From Peptococcaceae bacterium (GTDB taxonomy: Bacteria > Bacillota > Desulfitobacteriia > Desulfitobacteriales > Syntrophobotulaceae), in assembly GCA_012517475.1 (NCBI GenBank), contig JAAYUV010000066.1, forward strand, positions 1-61,645: a DNA stretch of 61,645 nucleotides, in the 5' to 3' direction. Below are positions 1-12,214 of the stretch, piece by piece (the first letter of the stretch is position 1; every line of letters starts with the position of its first letter). The notes under the pieces are model-generated. The model did not search any database and was not told where the DNA came from. It saw only the letters and a program-made list of their open reading frames with translations. The position numbers and the translations under genes are program-made.

Positions 1-86
1 ACAAAGATCTACCAATTGTTAAAAGTGAAGGACACATTGAAACGCGATCATCAATTGGTCGGTAAGAGGTTGTAGTGACTAAATAA

Positions 87-512
87 AAAACTGAAATCCA
101 CTTAAATCAAGGGTTTAAGCCTCTTTTAGACGAAAGTTGAGCTAAGATAACGGAAAATAAAGAACTGAGGGAGCTTTGCGGCAGTTCTTACAGCAAGGAA
201 TGGCTTGGTTATCTTTGCGTTCATCCTTTGGGGGAAATCATCGACCCGGACTATATAACCAACAGACACCGTGATTTACTCAAAAAGGCCGGATTGCCTC
301 ATGTCAGGTTCCATGACCTTCGGCACTCGTGCGTAGGGCTGATGATGGCCAACGAGGTGCCTATGGAGCGGATCAGGGATTGGGTTGGTCACAGCGATAT
401 TCGGACAACGGTTAATACTTATGGTCATTTGGAATACCAGTCCAAGAAAAAAACAGCCAAGATCATTCAGAAATCTTTGCCGCTTAAAATGGCAGGAGCT
501 GCTAATCTTTAG
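87..512 (+). pseudogene. Tyrosine recombinase (phage-type integrase), decayed C-terminal fragment
   Basis: The C-terminal catalytic half of a tyrosine recombinase is readable. It has the box with Arg-His (HDLRHS), the later GH of the second box (VGHSD) and the nucleophile tyrosine in NTYGH. The frame also reads ELCGSSYSKEW and IIDPDYI upstream of HDLRHS, as in full-length Firmicute integrases. In that frame a TGA at 138-140 interrupts the similarity (PLLDES, stop, AKITEN) and a TAA lies at 84-86, so this is a remnant and not a gene starting at the TTG at 228. It ends 18 bp from the 3' end of tRNA-Ser(CGA), the usual place of an integrase beside its attachment site. It runs against the leftward genes of this arm. 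The identity of the family is seen in the sequence; its link to an island to the left is inferred. Confidence 0.8.
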
Positions 513-529
513 AATTAACAGCTCCATGA

Positions 530-623
530 TGGCGGAGAAGAAGGGATTTGAACCCTTGCGCCCGGGAAAACCAGGCCTACCGCATTTCGAGTGCGGACCC
601 TTCAGCCACTTGGGTACTTCTCC
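530..623 (-). tRNA. tRNA-Ser (anticodon CGA)
   Basis: Reading the minus strand from 623, the acceptor GGAGAAG pairs with CTTCTCC near the 3' end. The anticodon stem CCGCA/TGCGG encloses CTCGAAA (anticodon CGA), and a long class II variable arm and a normal T-loop (TTCAAAT) follow. The 3' CCA is encoded (530-532). The 3' end faces the integrase remnant, so this tRNA gene is a likely attachment site. ORFs called across it in either strand are spurious. Confidence 0.95.
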
Positions 624-761
624 GAATTATTAACTTTATTCTAACACCTCGGATAGAACTTGGATAGAACAGCTCAAAAATCTGTCCTGATTCGAACTCC
701 GAGGGTTTAGAAAACCCCATAAAATCAAGGTTTTCGGTTACACGACTTCCACATTGCCCAA

Positions 762-805
762 CACATTTCGAGTGCGGCGCGTTACGACCACTTCGCTACT
801 TCTCC
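762..805 (-). pseudogene. tRNA-Ser(CGA)-like 5' half, no matching 3' half
   Basis: From 805 leftwards on the minus strand the sequence starts GGAGAAGTA, continues with a D-arm like that of the neighbouring tRNA-Ser(CGA), and has the same anticodon loop CTCGAAA, with a weakened stem (CCGCA against TGTGT). Below about 762 no variable arm, T-stem or 3' acceptor strand fits: a TTCGAAT lies near 686-700 but its flanks do not pair, and no CTTCTCC end follows. It looks like a broken duplicate of the adjacent tRNA. It lies in the 624-834 gap, which otherwise shows no gene. Confidence 0.6.
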
Positions 806-834
806 ATAATCATATCAGACATTAGGTATTTCAA

Positions 835-1308
835 TTATTTTACGTTTGATACCAGCTTGCCCGGTCTTTTCTCCCGAAAAAACTGTTTGAGCAAATCCGA
901 GCATTCTTCTTCAAGTATTCCGGCTGTAACTTCTACTTGATGATTCCAAAGGTTCTCGCGAAAGACCTTTATTACGGATTCCACGGCTCCCCCTTTCGGG
1001 TCAATGGCGCCGTAAACCACTTGCTTGATTCTGGCTTGAATCATAGCCCCTGAGCACATAGGGCAAGGTTCTAAGGTGACATAAAGTATGGCGTTTTCCA
1101 ATCGCCAATGCCCGACTTTCTCTGCAGCCTTCCGGATAGCAAGAATCTCAGCATGGGCTGTCGGGTCCTGATTGGTTTCCTTCTCATTATGCGCGGCGGA
1201 TAAAATTTCTCCGTCTCGGACGATAACCGCTCCAATCGGAACCTCATCCAAAACATAGGCTTTTTTTGCCTGTTCCAGAGCAAGACGCATCCAGTCCTCG
1301 TGTTTCAT
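835..1308 (-). CDS. tadA: tRNA adenosine(34) deaminase TadA
   Basis: This is a zinc-dependent deaminase that converts adenosine to inosine at the wobble position of tRNA-Arg(ACG). Its 157 residues are normal for the family. The signature is complete: His52-Ala-Glu54 (TAHAEI) supplies one zinc ligand and the proton shuttle, and Cys82/Cys85 (PCPMC) supply the other ligands. The N-terminal MRLALEQA and PIGAVIV are typical. It is preceded on its own strand by tRNA-Arg(CCT) and its terminator. In many Firmicutes tadA is followed by the SRP RNA gene and dnaX; here the next things downstream are the tRNA-Ser half gene, tRNA-Ser(CGA) and the integrase relic. Confidence 0.97.
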   Translation of the reverse strand: MKHEDWMRLALEQAKKAYVLDEVPIGAVIVRDGEILSAAHNEKETNQDPTAHAEILAIRKAAEKVGHWRLENAILYVTLEPCPMCSGAMIQARIKQVVYGAIDPKGGAVESVIKVFRENLWNHQVEVTAGILEEECSDLLKQFFREKRPGKLVSNVK

Positions 1309-1374
1309 CCCTTCAGCGTCAGACTCCTTTCTGTATTTTTCTATAATGTCGAAAACAATTTGTCCGGATATAAA

Positions 1375-1401
1375 AAAAGACCTTAAACCTTAAGAGTCTA
1401 A
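1375..1401 (-). terminator. Terminator after tRNA-Arg(CCT)
   Basis: On the minus strand a short hairpin (CTTAA, GGT, TTAAG with flanking AGA/TCT) is followed by seven T residues. It sits directly after the CCA end of tRNA-Arg and before tadA. Confidence 0.65.
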
Positions 1402-1402
1402 A

Positions 1403-1481
1403 TGGTGGCCCCGGGAGGACTCGAACCCCCGCAAGACAGGGTTTAGGAAACCCCCGCTCTATCCACCTGAGCTACGAGGCC
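1403..1481 (-). tRNA. tRNA-Arg (anticodon CCT)
   Basis: The cloverleaf on the minus strand has acceptor GGCCTCG pairing with CGGGGCC (one G-T), anticodon loop TTCCTAA in a five-pair stem (anticodon CCT), T-loop TTCGAGT and an encoded CCA at 1403-1405. Confidence 0.95.
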
Positions 1482-1502
1482 ATCTCAAGTACTTAGATTC
1501 TT

Positions 1503-1705
1503 TGGCGGAGGGGGTGGGATTCGCTCCGCTCCGCCTTCGGCTCGCTTTCACGCCAGGGCGAGAAAATGCTTCCATAGGTCGCATTTTCTGACGGCCAAGG
1601 ATGGCCTAATGCCGCGAGGCCATGGATGGCCAGGAGCGGCGATCCGCCCGTTCGAATCCCACAATAATATTTCGGAATAATATCTGGCGGAGGGGGTGGG
1701 ATTCG
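1503..1705. repeat. Duplicated 3' end of tRNA-Ser(TGA) flanking a 161-bp insert (att-like scar)
   Basis: A perfect 21-bp direct repeat occupies 1503-1523 and 1685-1705. The second copy is the 3' end of tRNA-Ser(TGA), from CCA to the T-loop. The 161 bp between the copies contain a 13-bp inverted copy of the same T-arm (1650-1662), a 9-bp hairpin (AGAAAATGC at 1561-1569 against GCATTTTCT at 1581-1589) and the related sequences GGCCAAGGATGGCC and GGCCATGGATGGCC. A duplicated tRNA 3' end is what site-specific integration leaves. No coding sequence remains between the repeats, so this would be a scar or a very small non-coding element. Confidence 0.7.
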
Positions 1706-1773
1706 AACCCACGGCTCCTTGCGGAGTCACCGGTTTTCAAGACCGGCTCCTTAAACCACTCGGACACCCCTCC
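1685..1773 (-). tRNA. tRNA-Ser (anticodon TGA)
   Basis: On the minus strand the acceptor is GGAGGGG. The anticodon stem CCGGT/ACCGG encloses CTTGAAA (anticodon TGA), the variable arm is long, the T-loop is TTCGAAT and the 3' CCA is encoded. It lies 342 bp from the end of serS, which encodes the enzyme that charges it. Confidence 0.95.
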
Positions 1774-1790
1774 AAGCGACGACGATAGAT

Positions 1791-1819
1791 AGTATAACAT
1801 AAACTAAATAACTAGACAA
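1791..1819 (-). promoter_or_regulatory. Promoter of tRNA-Ser(TGA)
   Basis: On the minus strand TTGTCT is followed after 17 bp by TATACT, placed 18 bp before the tRNA 5' end. The spacing fits a sigma-A promoter. Confidence 0.6.
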
Positions 1820-2115
1820 GCAGTAATAATATGCTATTTTCTGATGAAATGCAAGTGTTTTTGCTTTTATTAATTATCCTTTTTTTGACAATAGCTTATA
1901 CATCTTTCTTGACTATAATAATTAAGTTTATTCTAAGGATTACATTATAAATAAACACGAAAATTACGATGATAAATTACATTTTAATTTTGTTAATAAA
2001 TAGCCAGAAAAACGGCGTGTAATTTTACGCAATTTTTTCATTAATATTTACATGTATTTGGCTGATTTATTTTCTGCTTCTCTTTTTTTGTTTCAAACAA
2101 TACGTTTGACTCTTC
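1820..2115. other. AT-rich gap between tRNA-Ser(TGA) and serS
   Basis: Very AT-rich sequence with no convincing ORF or RNA gene. It holds the region downstream of serS, but no strong hairpin plus T-run is seen for serS here. Confidence 0.5.
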
Positions 2116-3974
<1,859 letters not shown>

Positions 3975-3976
3975 TT

Positions 3977-4861
3977 TTACCAGCCTCGATCCTGCATCCG
4001 TTCCGCGGGGGCAATGGTGGAAATCTCCAAGCCAGGCATGGCTTCGCCGAGTTCCTCCGAAAGCTTGGCAAGCATATCCGGATCATTATAATGGGTTGTA
4101 GCCAGAACAATGGCACGGGCTCTTTTCGCCGGATTGGAAGATTTGAATATTCCGGAGCCAACAAAAATGCCGTCACAACCAAGCTGCATCATCAGTGCCG
4201 CATCTGCGGGTGTAGCAATTCCTCCGGCAGCGAAATTGACAACAGGTAACTTGCCATGTTCAGCAACGTATTGAACCAGGTCATATGGCGCTGCCATTTC
4301 TTTAGCAGCCGTCATTAATTCTTCTTTTGGCATGGTAGTAAGTCTGCGGATCTCGGCCATCACAGTCCTCATATGACGGACCGCTTCTACAACATTCCCT
4401 GTACCCGGTTCTCCCTTGGTCCGGATCATTGCAGCCCCTTCGCCAATTCTACGCAGTGCTTCTCCCAGGTTACGTGCTCCGCAAACAAAGGGAACCTTGA
4501 ATTTATTTTTATCAATGTGATAAAGATCATCTGCAGGTGTAAGAACTTCACTTTCATCAATATAATCTGCCCCTAAAGCCTCAAGAATTTGAGCCTCGAC
4601 AAAATGACCAATTCTTGCTTTCGCCATTACAGGAATAGTGACTGCATCCATAATTTTTTTAATAATGGTAGGATCAGCCATCCTGGCTACTCCGCCTGCT
4701 GCTCTGATATCCGCAGGTACTCTTTCCAAGGCCATAACAGAACAAGCTCCGGCTTCCTCCGCTATCTTAGCCTGTTCCGGTGTGGTAACATCCATAATGA
4801 CGCCGCCTTTAAGCATTTCGGCCAGTCCTGTTTTAACTTTCCATGATGCAATTTCTGCCAT
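3977..4861 (-). CDS. pdxS: Pyridoxal 5'-phosphate synthase lyase subunit PdxS
   Basis: This is the (beta-alpha)8 lyase that builds pyridoxal phosphate from ribose 5-phosphate, glyceraldehyde 3-phosphate and ammonia. At 294 residues it has the highly conserved segments [33 protein letters not shown] (active-site lysine region) and [16 protein letters not shown]. The start has a strong AGGGGG ribosome binding site. It is the first gene of pdxS-pdxT-serS and lies 66 bp after gyrA on the same strand. Confidence 0.98.
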   Translation of the reverse strand: MAEIASWKVKTGLAEMLKGGVIMDVTTPEQAKIAEEAGACSVMALERVPADIRAAGGVARMADPTIIKKIMDAVTIPVMAKARIGHFVEAQILEALGADYIDESEVLTPADDLYHIDKNKFKVPFVCGARNLGEALRRIGEGAAMIRTKGEPGTGNVVEAVRHMRTVMAEIRRLTTMPKEELMTAAKEMAAPYDLVQYVAEHGKLPVVNFAAGGIATPADAALMMQLGCDGIFVGSGIFKSSNPAKRARAIVLATTHYNDPDMLAKLSEELGEAMPGLEISTIAPAERMQDRGW

Positions 4862-4927
4862 GATGATTCCCCCTAAAATTCTGATAATGTTAATTTTTCT
4901 ATAAATATATCTATTATGTGAAAGGAT

Positions 4928-7402
4928 CTACTCTTCATCTTTGCTTACAAATTTGGCTATTGCCACTACTTTGCTTTCTCCGGTTCTCATAGCCGTTACT
5001 CCCTGAGCAGATCTTCCCTGAACAGATATACCGCTTACCTCCTGACGGATCACGATGCCTTCATCGGTAATAACCATTAGTTCCTCGTCAGCGGTTACAA
5101 CTTTTATCCCTGCCAGTGGTCCTGTCTTGGATGTAACCCTGTGGCAGATAATTCCTTTTCCGCCTCTGCCCTGTTTTCGGAAATCCTTGAGGTCGCTTCT
5201 CTTTGCAAAACCGTTTTCGGTTACGGTAAGCAGCTCCAGGTTTTCTCCGAAACTATCCACTACATCCATGGCCATGACATAATCTTTTTTATCCAGGGTG
5301 ATTCCCCTGACCCCGCGGGCGGTCCTACCCATAGAACGTACGTCTTCCTCTGCGAAGCGAATCACTAAACCGTGGCGTGTGGCGATGACGACATCATCAT
5401 TGCCTTTGGTCAAACGCACTCCGATAAGTTCATCATTGTCGTCAAGGGTTAAGGCGATGAGTCCGTCACGTCTCTGGGTATCATACTCCTGTAAAGCTGT
5501 TTTCTTGACAATACCGTTTTTCGTGACGGTCAGAAGATAATAGTCCTCTTTGAACTCTTTAATGGCGATGGTGGCCGTTACCTGTTCATCTTGGGAAAGG
5601 TTAAGAAGGTTGACAATCGCTGTTCCCTTGGCAGTCCTGCTTGCTTCGGGAATTTCATGGGTTCTTAATCGATAGACTTTTCCTTTGGAAGTAAAGACCA
5701 GAATATGATGATGAGTAGAAGCAATAAACAATCTTTCTACAAAATCATTTTCCCCGGTAGACATTCCACTTACTCCCCGACCGCCTCTCCTCTGGCTGCG
5801 GTAGGTTGTCAACGGCAGTCTTTTGATATATCCGCGGTGAGTAACGGTAATGACAACATCTTCGTCCGCAATCAGGTCTTCGATCTCCATCTTCGTAGCA
5901 TCAAAGGTGATTTCCGAACGACGAGCATCAGCAAATTTATCTCTGATTTCTTTGAGTTCGGTTTTAATAATTTGCCTTACCATTTTATCCGAACTGAGAA
6001 CGGCTTTAAGATAAGCAATTTCATCCAACAGTTTTTGGTATTGTTCATCCAGCTTTTCCCGTTCCAGACCGGTAAGTCTCCGTAACCGCATATCCAATAT
6101 AGCTTGGGCTTGTCTCTCACTAAAATCAAATCGCTCGATAAGTTTAGCCCTGGCGGTTTCATCATCCTTAGAAGAGCGGATAATATCAATTACCTCATCA
6201 ATAAAATCAAGGGCTTTACGCAAACCTTCAACAATATGAGCCTCATCTTCGGCTTTTTTCAGTTCATACCGGCTGCGTCTGATAATGACATCTTTCTGAT
6301 GGTTAATAAAATGTTCCAACATTTCACGAAGGTTAAGTACCTTCGGGGTGCCGTCAACCAATGCCAACATGTTAATACCAAAGCTGTCTTCCATCTGCGT
6401 ATGCTTATAAAGCTGGTTAAGAATAACCTGCGGATTAACATCTCTTCTCAGTTCGACAACAATGCGCATTCCTTTTCGGGTTGATTCATCACGGAGATCG
6501 GTGATTCCGTCGATTTTCTTTTCCTGTACCAATTCAGCGATTTTTTCGATCAACCTGGCTTTATTGACTAGAAATGGGATTTCGGTTACAACGATCTGCA
6601 TCTTGCCGGACTTTTCAATTTTTTCAATATTGACTTTTGCCCTGGTCTTAACAGAACCCTTACCGGTAGTATAAGCACTGACAATTCCTTCTGTCCCCAT
6701 GATTAAACCGGCTGTTGGGAAGTCCGGACCTTTGATAAATTTCATCAGTTCTTTAATACTTACCGTTTGTCCTTCGTCTTCATCCTGGCGGTCCAGCATA
6801 TGAACAACCCCATCAATTACTTCTCCCAGGTTATGCGGCGGAATATTTGTGGCCATTCCTACTGCAATTCCTGAGGATCCGTTAACCAAAAGGTTCGGGA
6901 ATTTGCTCGGTAAGACAACCGGTTCTTTTTCTTTTTCATCATAGTTAGGGATAAAGTCTACCGTGTCTTTTTCGATGTCCGCCAGCATATAAGTTGCTAA
7001 AGGAGCCATTCTTAGCTCCGTATACCGCATCGCAGCCGCTGAATCACCGTCGACTGACCCGAAGTTCCCGTGTCCGTCAATTAAGGGATAGCGGCTGGAA
7101 AAATCCTGTGCCATCCGGACAACCGCATCATAAATCGAAGAATCTCCATGGGGGTGAAATTTACCCATGCAATCCCCGACTAATCTTGCAGATTTGCTGT
7201 AGGATTTATTCGGGGTCATCCCCAGTTCATGTAAAGTATAAAGGATGCGGCGGTGAACGGGCTTTAATCCGTCACGGACATCGGGAAGGGCCCTGCTGAC
7301 GATGACACTCATTGAATAATCAATGAATGATTTTTTTAGTTCTTCCGAAATCTCTATCGGCAGTACCTTGCCGCTAAATAATTCCATGGACACAAGCCTC
7401 AT
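4928..7402 (-). CDS. gyrA: DNA gyrase subunit A
   Basis: Subunit A of the type II topoisomerase that introduces negative supercoils. It has 824 residues: the N-terminal breakage-reunion domain with the catalytic Tyr127 (AAAMRYTE), then the six-bladed C-terminal DNA-wrapping domain with the GyrA box QRRGGRG. The quinolone-determining region reads GDSSIYD, with Ser88 and Asp92 at the positions of E. coli Ser83 and Asp87, so no common resistance substitution is visible. The start is uncertain: ATG at 7402 lies very close to AAAGGAG, GTG at 7393 is better spaced, and ATG at 7387 (MELFSGK) is possible. It lies 10 bp downstream of gyrB and is co-transcribed. Confidence 0.98.
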   Translation of the reverse strand: MRLVSMELFSGKVLPIEISEELKKSFIDYSMSVIVSRALPDVRDGLKPVHRRILYTLHELGMTPNKSYSKSARLVGDCMGKFHPHGDSSIYDAVVRMAQDFSSRYPLIDGHGNFGSVDGDSAAAMRYTELRMAPLATYMLADIEKDTVDFIPNYDEKEKEPVVLPSKFPNLLVNGSSGIAVGMATNIPPHNLGEVIDGVVHMLDRQDEDEGQTVSIKELMKFIKGPDFPTAGLIMGTEGIVSAYTTGKGSVKTRAKVNIEKIEKSGKMQIVVTEIPFLVNKARLIEKIAELVQEKKIDGITDLRDESTRKGMRIVVELRRDVNPQVILNQLYKHTQMEDSFGINMLALVDGTPKVLNLREMLEHFINHQKDVIIRRSRYELKKAEDEAHIVEGLRKALDFIDEVIDIIRSSKDDETARAKLIERFDFSERQAQAILDMRLRRLTGLEREKLDEQYQKLLDEIAYLKAVLSSDKMVRQIIKTELKEIRDKFADARRSEITFDATKMEIEDLIADEDVVITVTHRGYIKRLPLTTYRSQRRGGRGVSGMSTGENDFVERLFIASTHHHILVFTSKGKVYRLRTHEIPEASRTAKGTAIVNLLNLSQDEQVTATIAIKEFKEDYYLLTVTKNGIVKKTALQEYDTQRRDGLIALTLDDNDELIGVRLTKGNDDVVIATRHGLVIRFAEEDVRSMGRTARGVRGITLDKKDYVMAMDVVDSFGENLELLTVTENGFAKRSDLKDFRKQGRGGKGIICHRVTSKTGPLAGIKVVTADEELMVITDEGIVIRQEVSGISVQGRSAQGVTAMRTGESKVVAIAKFVSKDEE

Positions 7403-7412
7403 GCTCCTTTAC

Positions 7413-9365
<1,953 letters not shown>

Positions 9366-9383
9366 TTATCCTTTAACCTTAAT

Positions 9384-9412
9384 ATTATACTATAAAAATG
9401 GCTTATTATCAA
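9384..9412 (-). promoter_or_regulatory. Promoter of gyrB-gyrA
   Basis: On the minus strand TTGATA (9407-9412) and TATAAT (9384-9389) are separated by exactly 17 bp, a near-consensus sigma-A promoter. Confidence 0.75.
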
Positions 9413-9425
9413 ATATCTTCATAGC

Positions 9426-9450
9426 AAAAACCTCTCTTATGAAGAGAGGT
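9426..9450 (-). terminator. Terminator of the dnaA-dnaN-recF-remB unit
   Basis: On the minus strand an 8-bp stem (CCTCTCTT/AAGAGAGG) with a 3-nt loop is followed by five T residues. It lies between remB and the gyrB promoter. Confidence 0.75.
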
Positions 9451-9521
9451 AAAATATAGTTTTTAAGTTTTAACAACCTAATTGAAAATAAGTAGTACAT
9501 TTTTTCCTGATCTGACATTTA

Positions 9522-9782
9522 TTACGTTGTTTCTATTTCCATGTTGCTGAGAGAACGCTTTAATAAAGTGGAAGATGAAATAGGAGATAAAAAATATCCT
9601 GTATCGGCGATGATAAAGGATTTTTCTTTTCCTTCCTCGGCAATATTTTGTACTTTCTTGTTCTTTAGAATATGATTGATAAAATTACGTGAAATTTGGC
9701 TGTTTCCCGCTGTCTCTAAGTCCAGAATCGCAATAATCCTGTCTTTGCTTACCATAATATTGCTTCCCAAATGTAAAAACAT
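9522..9782 (-). CDS. remB: RemB-type extracellular matrix regulator (DUF370 family, YaaB)
   Basis: Small DUF370-family protein. In Bacillus the homologue YaaB/RemB is placed between recF and gyrB and is linked to matrix gene control. Starting at MFLHLGSN it has 86 residues. This start overlaps the recF stop as TAATG and has a GGAGGG site inside the end of recF, so it is preferred over the ATG at 9797. The N-terminal LHLGSNIMV and KDRIIAILDLE are typical of the family. The position matches the Bacillus order; the function here is inferred. Confidence 0.85.
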   Translation of the reverse strand: MFLHLGSNIMVSKDRIIAILDLETAGNSQISRNFINHILKNKKVQNIAEEGKEKSFIIADTGYFLSPISSSTLLKRSLSNMEIETT

Positions 9783-10882
9783 TATTGTTCCCTCCATATC
9801 TTTCCATTAGATACCCGAAATACACTCTTTTGAGAATTAATAATTTTTTCATCTGCTCCCGTCATCGTGATAATGGTTTGTTTGCCTGTTATATGGATAT
9901 AATCCAGAAGGTATTGTCTTCGGAATTCATCCAGTTCTGAAAGGACATCGTCGAGTAAAAGAATAGGGTATTCTTCTTTTTCTCTCCTTATTATTTCCAT
10001 TTCAGCCAACTTCAAACAAAGAACCAAAGAACGCTGCTGCCCCTGAGATCCGAAAATCTTTGCGGGCCTTCCATTCAGATTAATGATCAGGTCGTCTCGA
10101 TGGGGACCTATTAAAACAGATTTTTTTTCAATCTCCTGATCCATTTTCTTTTCTAATAGATCCGGAAATATCTCCAATGCTTCACTCAAACTTTTCTTTC
10201 CCAATCCAAAATAAAACAATTCCATGTTATCCTGATCAGAAAAAATATTATTGAATATAGGCCGGCAGTATTGATTTAGGATTTCGGTAAACTGCCAGCG
10301 ATTTGTCAGGATCTTGGTTCCAAATTCTACTAATTCTTCATTCCAGGCTTGTATTTGGCTTCTTAGACTATTTGTACTTTTGTCCCTTTTCAGTAAATTG
10401 TTTTTTTGTCTAATCGCTTTCAGGTATGAATTTAATATAGAAATGTGTCCCGGTTTAACCTGGGCTATCAAAAGGTCAAGAAAACGCCTTCTTTCCTGAG
10501 GACTGCTTTTCACGATATTTAGATCTTCCGGAGAAAAAAAGACTGCGTTTACTGTTCCAACGTAGTCTGATAAACGTTTACTGGCAAACTGGTTAATTTT
10601 CATGACCTTTTTGCCAGTTTCATAATAACTTTCCAATTTTATCATCCGATTCATCACATCAAAAGATGCTTGAAGGTAAAAATTTTTTTCACCCCAAAGA
10701 ATCAGTTCATTCTCACTTTTTACCCGATAGGATTTTCCTGTCAGCAAATAGTAAATGCCTTCCAGAACGTTGGTTTTTCCTTGTCCGTTTGGTCCTGCAA
10801 GCAAGTTAATTCCCGGCTGAAATTCTATTTTTTGTTCTTGATAATTTCTAAAATGTCGTAAATAAAAATCTTTAATCAGCAT
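9782..10882 (-). CDS. recF: DNA replication and repair protein RecF
   Basis: SMC-like ATPase that loads RecA at single-strand gaps. It has 366 residues, with Walker A GPNGQGKTN near residue 31, the signature segment GSQGQQRS and Walker B LLLDDVLSELD. It lies only 13 bp after dnaN. In Bacillus a small S4-domain gene (rlbA/yaaA) sits between dnaN and recF; there is no room for it here. Confidence 0.97.
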   Translation of the reverse strand: MLIKDFYLRHFRNYQEQKIEFQPGINLLAGPNGQGKTNVLEGIYYLLTGKSYRVKSENELILWGEKNFYLQASFDVMNRMIKLESYYETGKKVMKINQFASKRLSDYVGTVNAVFFSPEDLNIVKSSPQERRRFLDLLIAQVKPGHISILNSYLKAIRQKNNLLKRDKSTNSLRSQIQAWNEELVEFGTKILTNRWQFTEILNQYCRPIFNNIFSDQDNMELFYFGLGKKSLSEALEIFPDLLEKKMDQEIEKKSVLIGPHRDDLIINLNGRPAKIFGSQGQQRSLVLCLKLAEMEIIRREKEEYPILLLDDVLSELDEFRRQYLLDYIHITGKQTIITMTGADEKIINSQKSVFRVSNGKIWREQ

Positions 10883-10895
10883 TTTATTAAGAATC

Positions 10896-11993
10896 TTAAT
10901 TTCTTAATGGAAGAACCAGACAAAGATAGTTTTGGTCATTTTCAGGACGGAAAATGCAAGGACTGAAAGAACCGGATGTTTCCATGATAATATGCTCAGT
11001 ATCCACAACTTTTAAAATATCGATAATATATTTGGCATTGAAGGAAATGGATACGTCTTCTCCATCCTGTTCAATTTCAATCTGCTCGGAGATTTTTCCC
11101 ATCTCTGAATATTGGTTAATATGGATTGAAGAGTTTTCTATTTGAAAACGTACGGTATTGGTTTTTAAATAATTATCTTTTGACAGGAGTGAAGCTCTTT
11201 CCACTGTATCCATAAATTTTTTGGTTTGGATAAAGAGTTTAGTATTGCAAGTTTGTGGAATAACCTGTTTATAGCTTGGAAATTGGCCTTCGATCAATCG
11301 GGTTAAAATTTGGACAGTCCCAAAATTAAATATCACTTTGGAATTATTGTACTTGATCGTTAAGGTTTCTTCATCATCCAAAAGGCGGTAAATTTCCTGC
11401 ATCGTTTTAGAAGGAATAATACCTTTAAAGTCTTGATCATTTCCCGAGATGACAGCTTTACTATAGGCCAGTCTATGGGTATCGGTACTGACAAGATAAA
11501 TATTTTCCCTTTCAATATGAAGAAGAATCCCTGTAAATACCGGTCTTGTTTCTTCCACTGCACAGGCAAAAATGGTCTGTCTGATCATATTTTTAAAAAT
11601 AACGGATGGAATTTCTATAATATCCGTGGAAGAAATTTCGCTAATTTCAGGAAATTCCTCCGGATCATAGCCATTAATTGCAAAATTAGAATTTTCATAA
11701 TATAGATTAATATTATGATCGGAACTTTCTATTTGAATATCGCTGTCCGGCAGCTTTCTGGTTATTTCTGAAAATAGTCTTGCAGGTAAAACTACTTGTC
11801 CTTCTTCCTGAATATTAACCGGTACTTTGCACCGTATTCCAATTTCTAAATCAGTAGCTTCAAACCAGAGACTTTCTCCTTCTGTTCTCAATCTGATCCC
11901 TTGCAGGATGGGAAGGGTATTCTTTGGTGATACGGCTCTTTGTACCGTGTTGACGCCCGCAAGTAAGTCTTCTTTTTTACATAAGATTTTCAT
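10896..11993 (-). CDS. dnaN: DNA polymerase III subunit beta (sliding clamp)
   Basis: Ring-shaped processivity clamp of the replicative polymerase. Its 365-366 residues comprise the three-fold repeated clamp domain and a conserved C-terminus (PCIFRP, LVLPLRN). Two adjacent ATG codons follow GGAGGT; the second (11993) has the better spacing. It lies downstream of dnaA beyond the 220-bp spacer that contains the unwinding element. Confidence 0.97.
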   Translation of the reverse strand: MKILCKKEDLLAGVNTVQRAVSPKNTLPILQGIRLRTEGESLWFEATDLEIGIRCKVPVNIQEEGQVVLPARLFSEITRKLPDSDIQIESSDHNINLYYENSNFAINGYDPEEFPEISEISSTDIIEIPSVIFKNMIRQTIFACAVEETRPVFTGILLHIERENIYLVSTDTHRLAYSKAVISGNDQDFKGIIPSKTMQEIYRLLDDEETLTIKYNNSKVIFNFGTVQILTRLIEGQFPSYKQVIPQTCNTKLFIQTKKFMDTVERASLLSKDNYLKTNTVRFQIENSSIHINQYSEMGKISEQIEIEQDGEDVSISFNAKYIIDILKVVDTEHIIMETSGSFSPCIFRPENDQNYLCLVLPLRN

Positions 11994-12060
11994 CATTACC
12001 TCCGCGTATTATCAAAAAAAATCTTAAATCATTCGTCATATTTTTACGTCATTATTAATA

Positions 12061-12196
12061 TGATAATAAGTTAGTCGTAATCGTAGTAGTATAGACTTAA
12101 AAATTGTGGATATCCTTTAAAAAGTGCCTAAATTAAATATAAATTGTTCGAGTTGCATTATTGATATCCTGTGGAAATATGCTGAAGATATCCACA
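12061..12196. other. oriC, dnaA-dnaN part: AT-rich DUE, DnaA-trio and DnaA boxes
   Basis: Within the dnaA-dnaN spacer an AT-rich tract is followed on the plus strand by repeated triplets at 12072-12092 (TAG TCG TAA TCG TAG TAG TAT). A DnaA box in matching orientation follows (TTGTGGATAT at 12104-12113, one mismatch to the reverse of TTATCCACA). Further box-like sites are at 12170-12178 and 12188-12196 (ATATCCACA). Box plus trio next to an AT-rich tract is the basal unwinding arrangement described for Bacillus subtilis oriC. The motif is seen; the role is inferred. Confidence 0.75.
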
Positions 12197-12214
12197 TAGA
12201 TCATCAATTGAAGA

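Noticed and set aside
1-75. Open frame at the left edge (ends TAG at 73-75)
   Set aside because: Only 24 codons are visible and no family can be recognised; it may be the tail of another gene of the island.
385-633. ORF with EKKGFEPL-like translation over tRNA-Ser
   Set aside because: It is the translation of a tRNA gene in antisense, a common artefact; no ribosome site or family.
624-834. SRP RNA gene downstream of tadA
   Set aside because: The conserved GGAAGCA-type apical motif of SRP RNA is absent; the segment matches half a tRNA-Ser instead.
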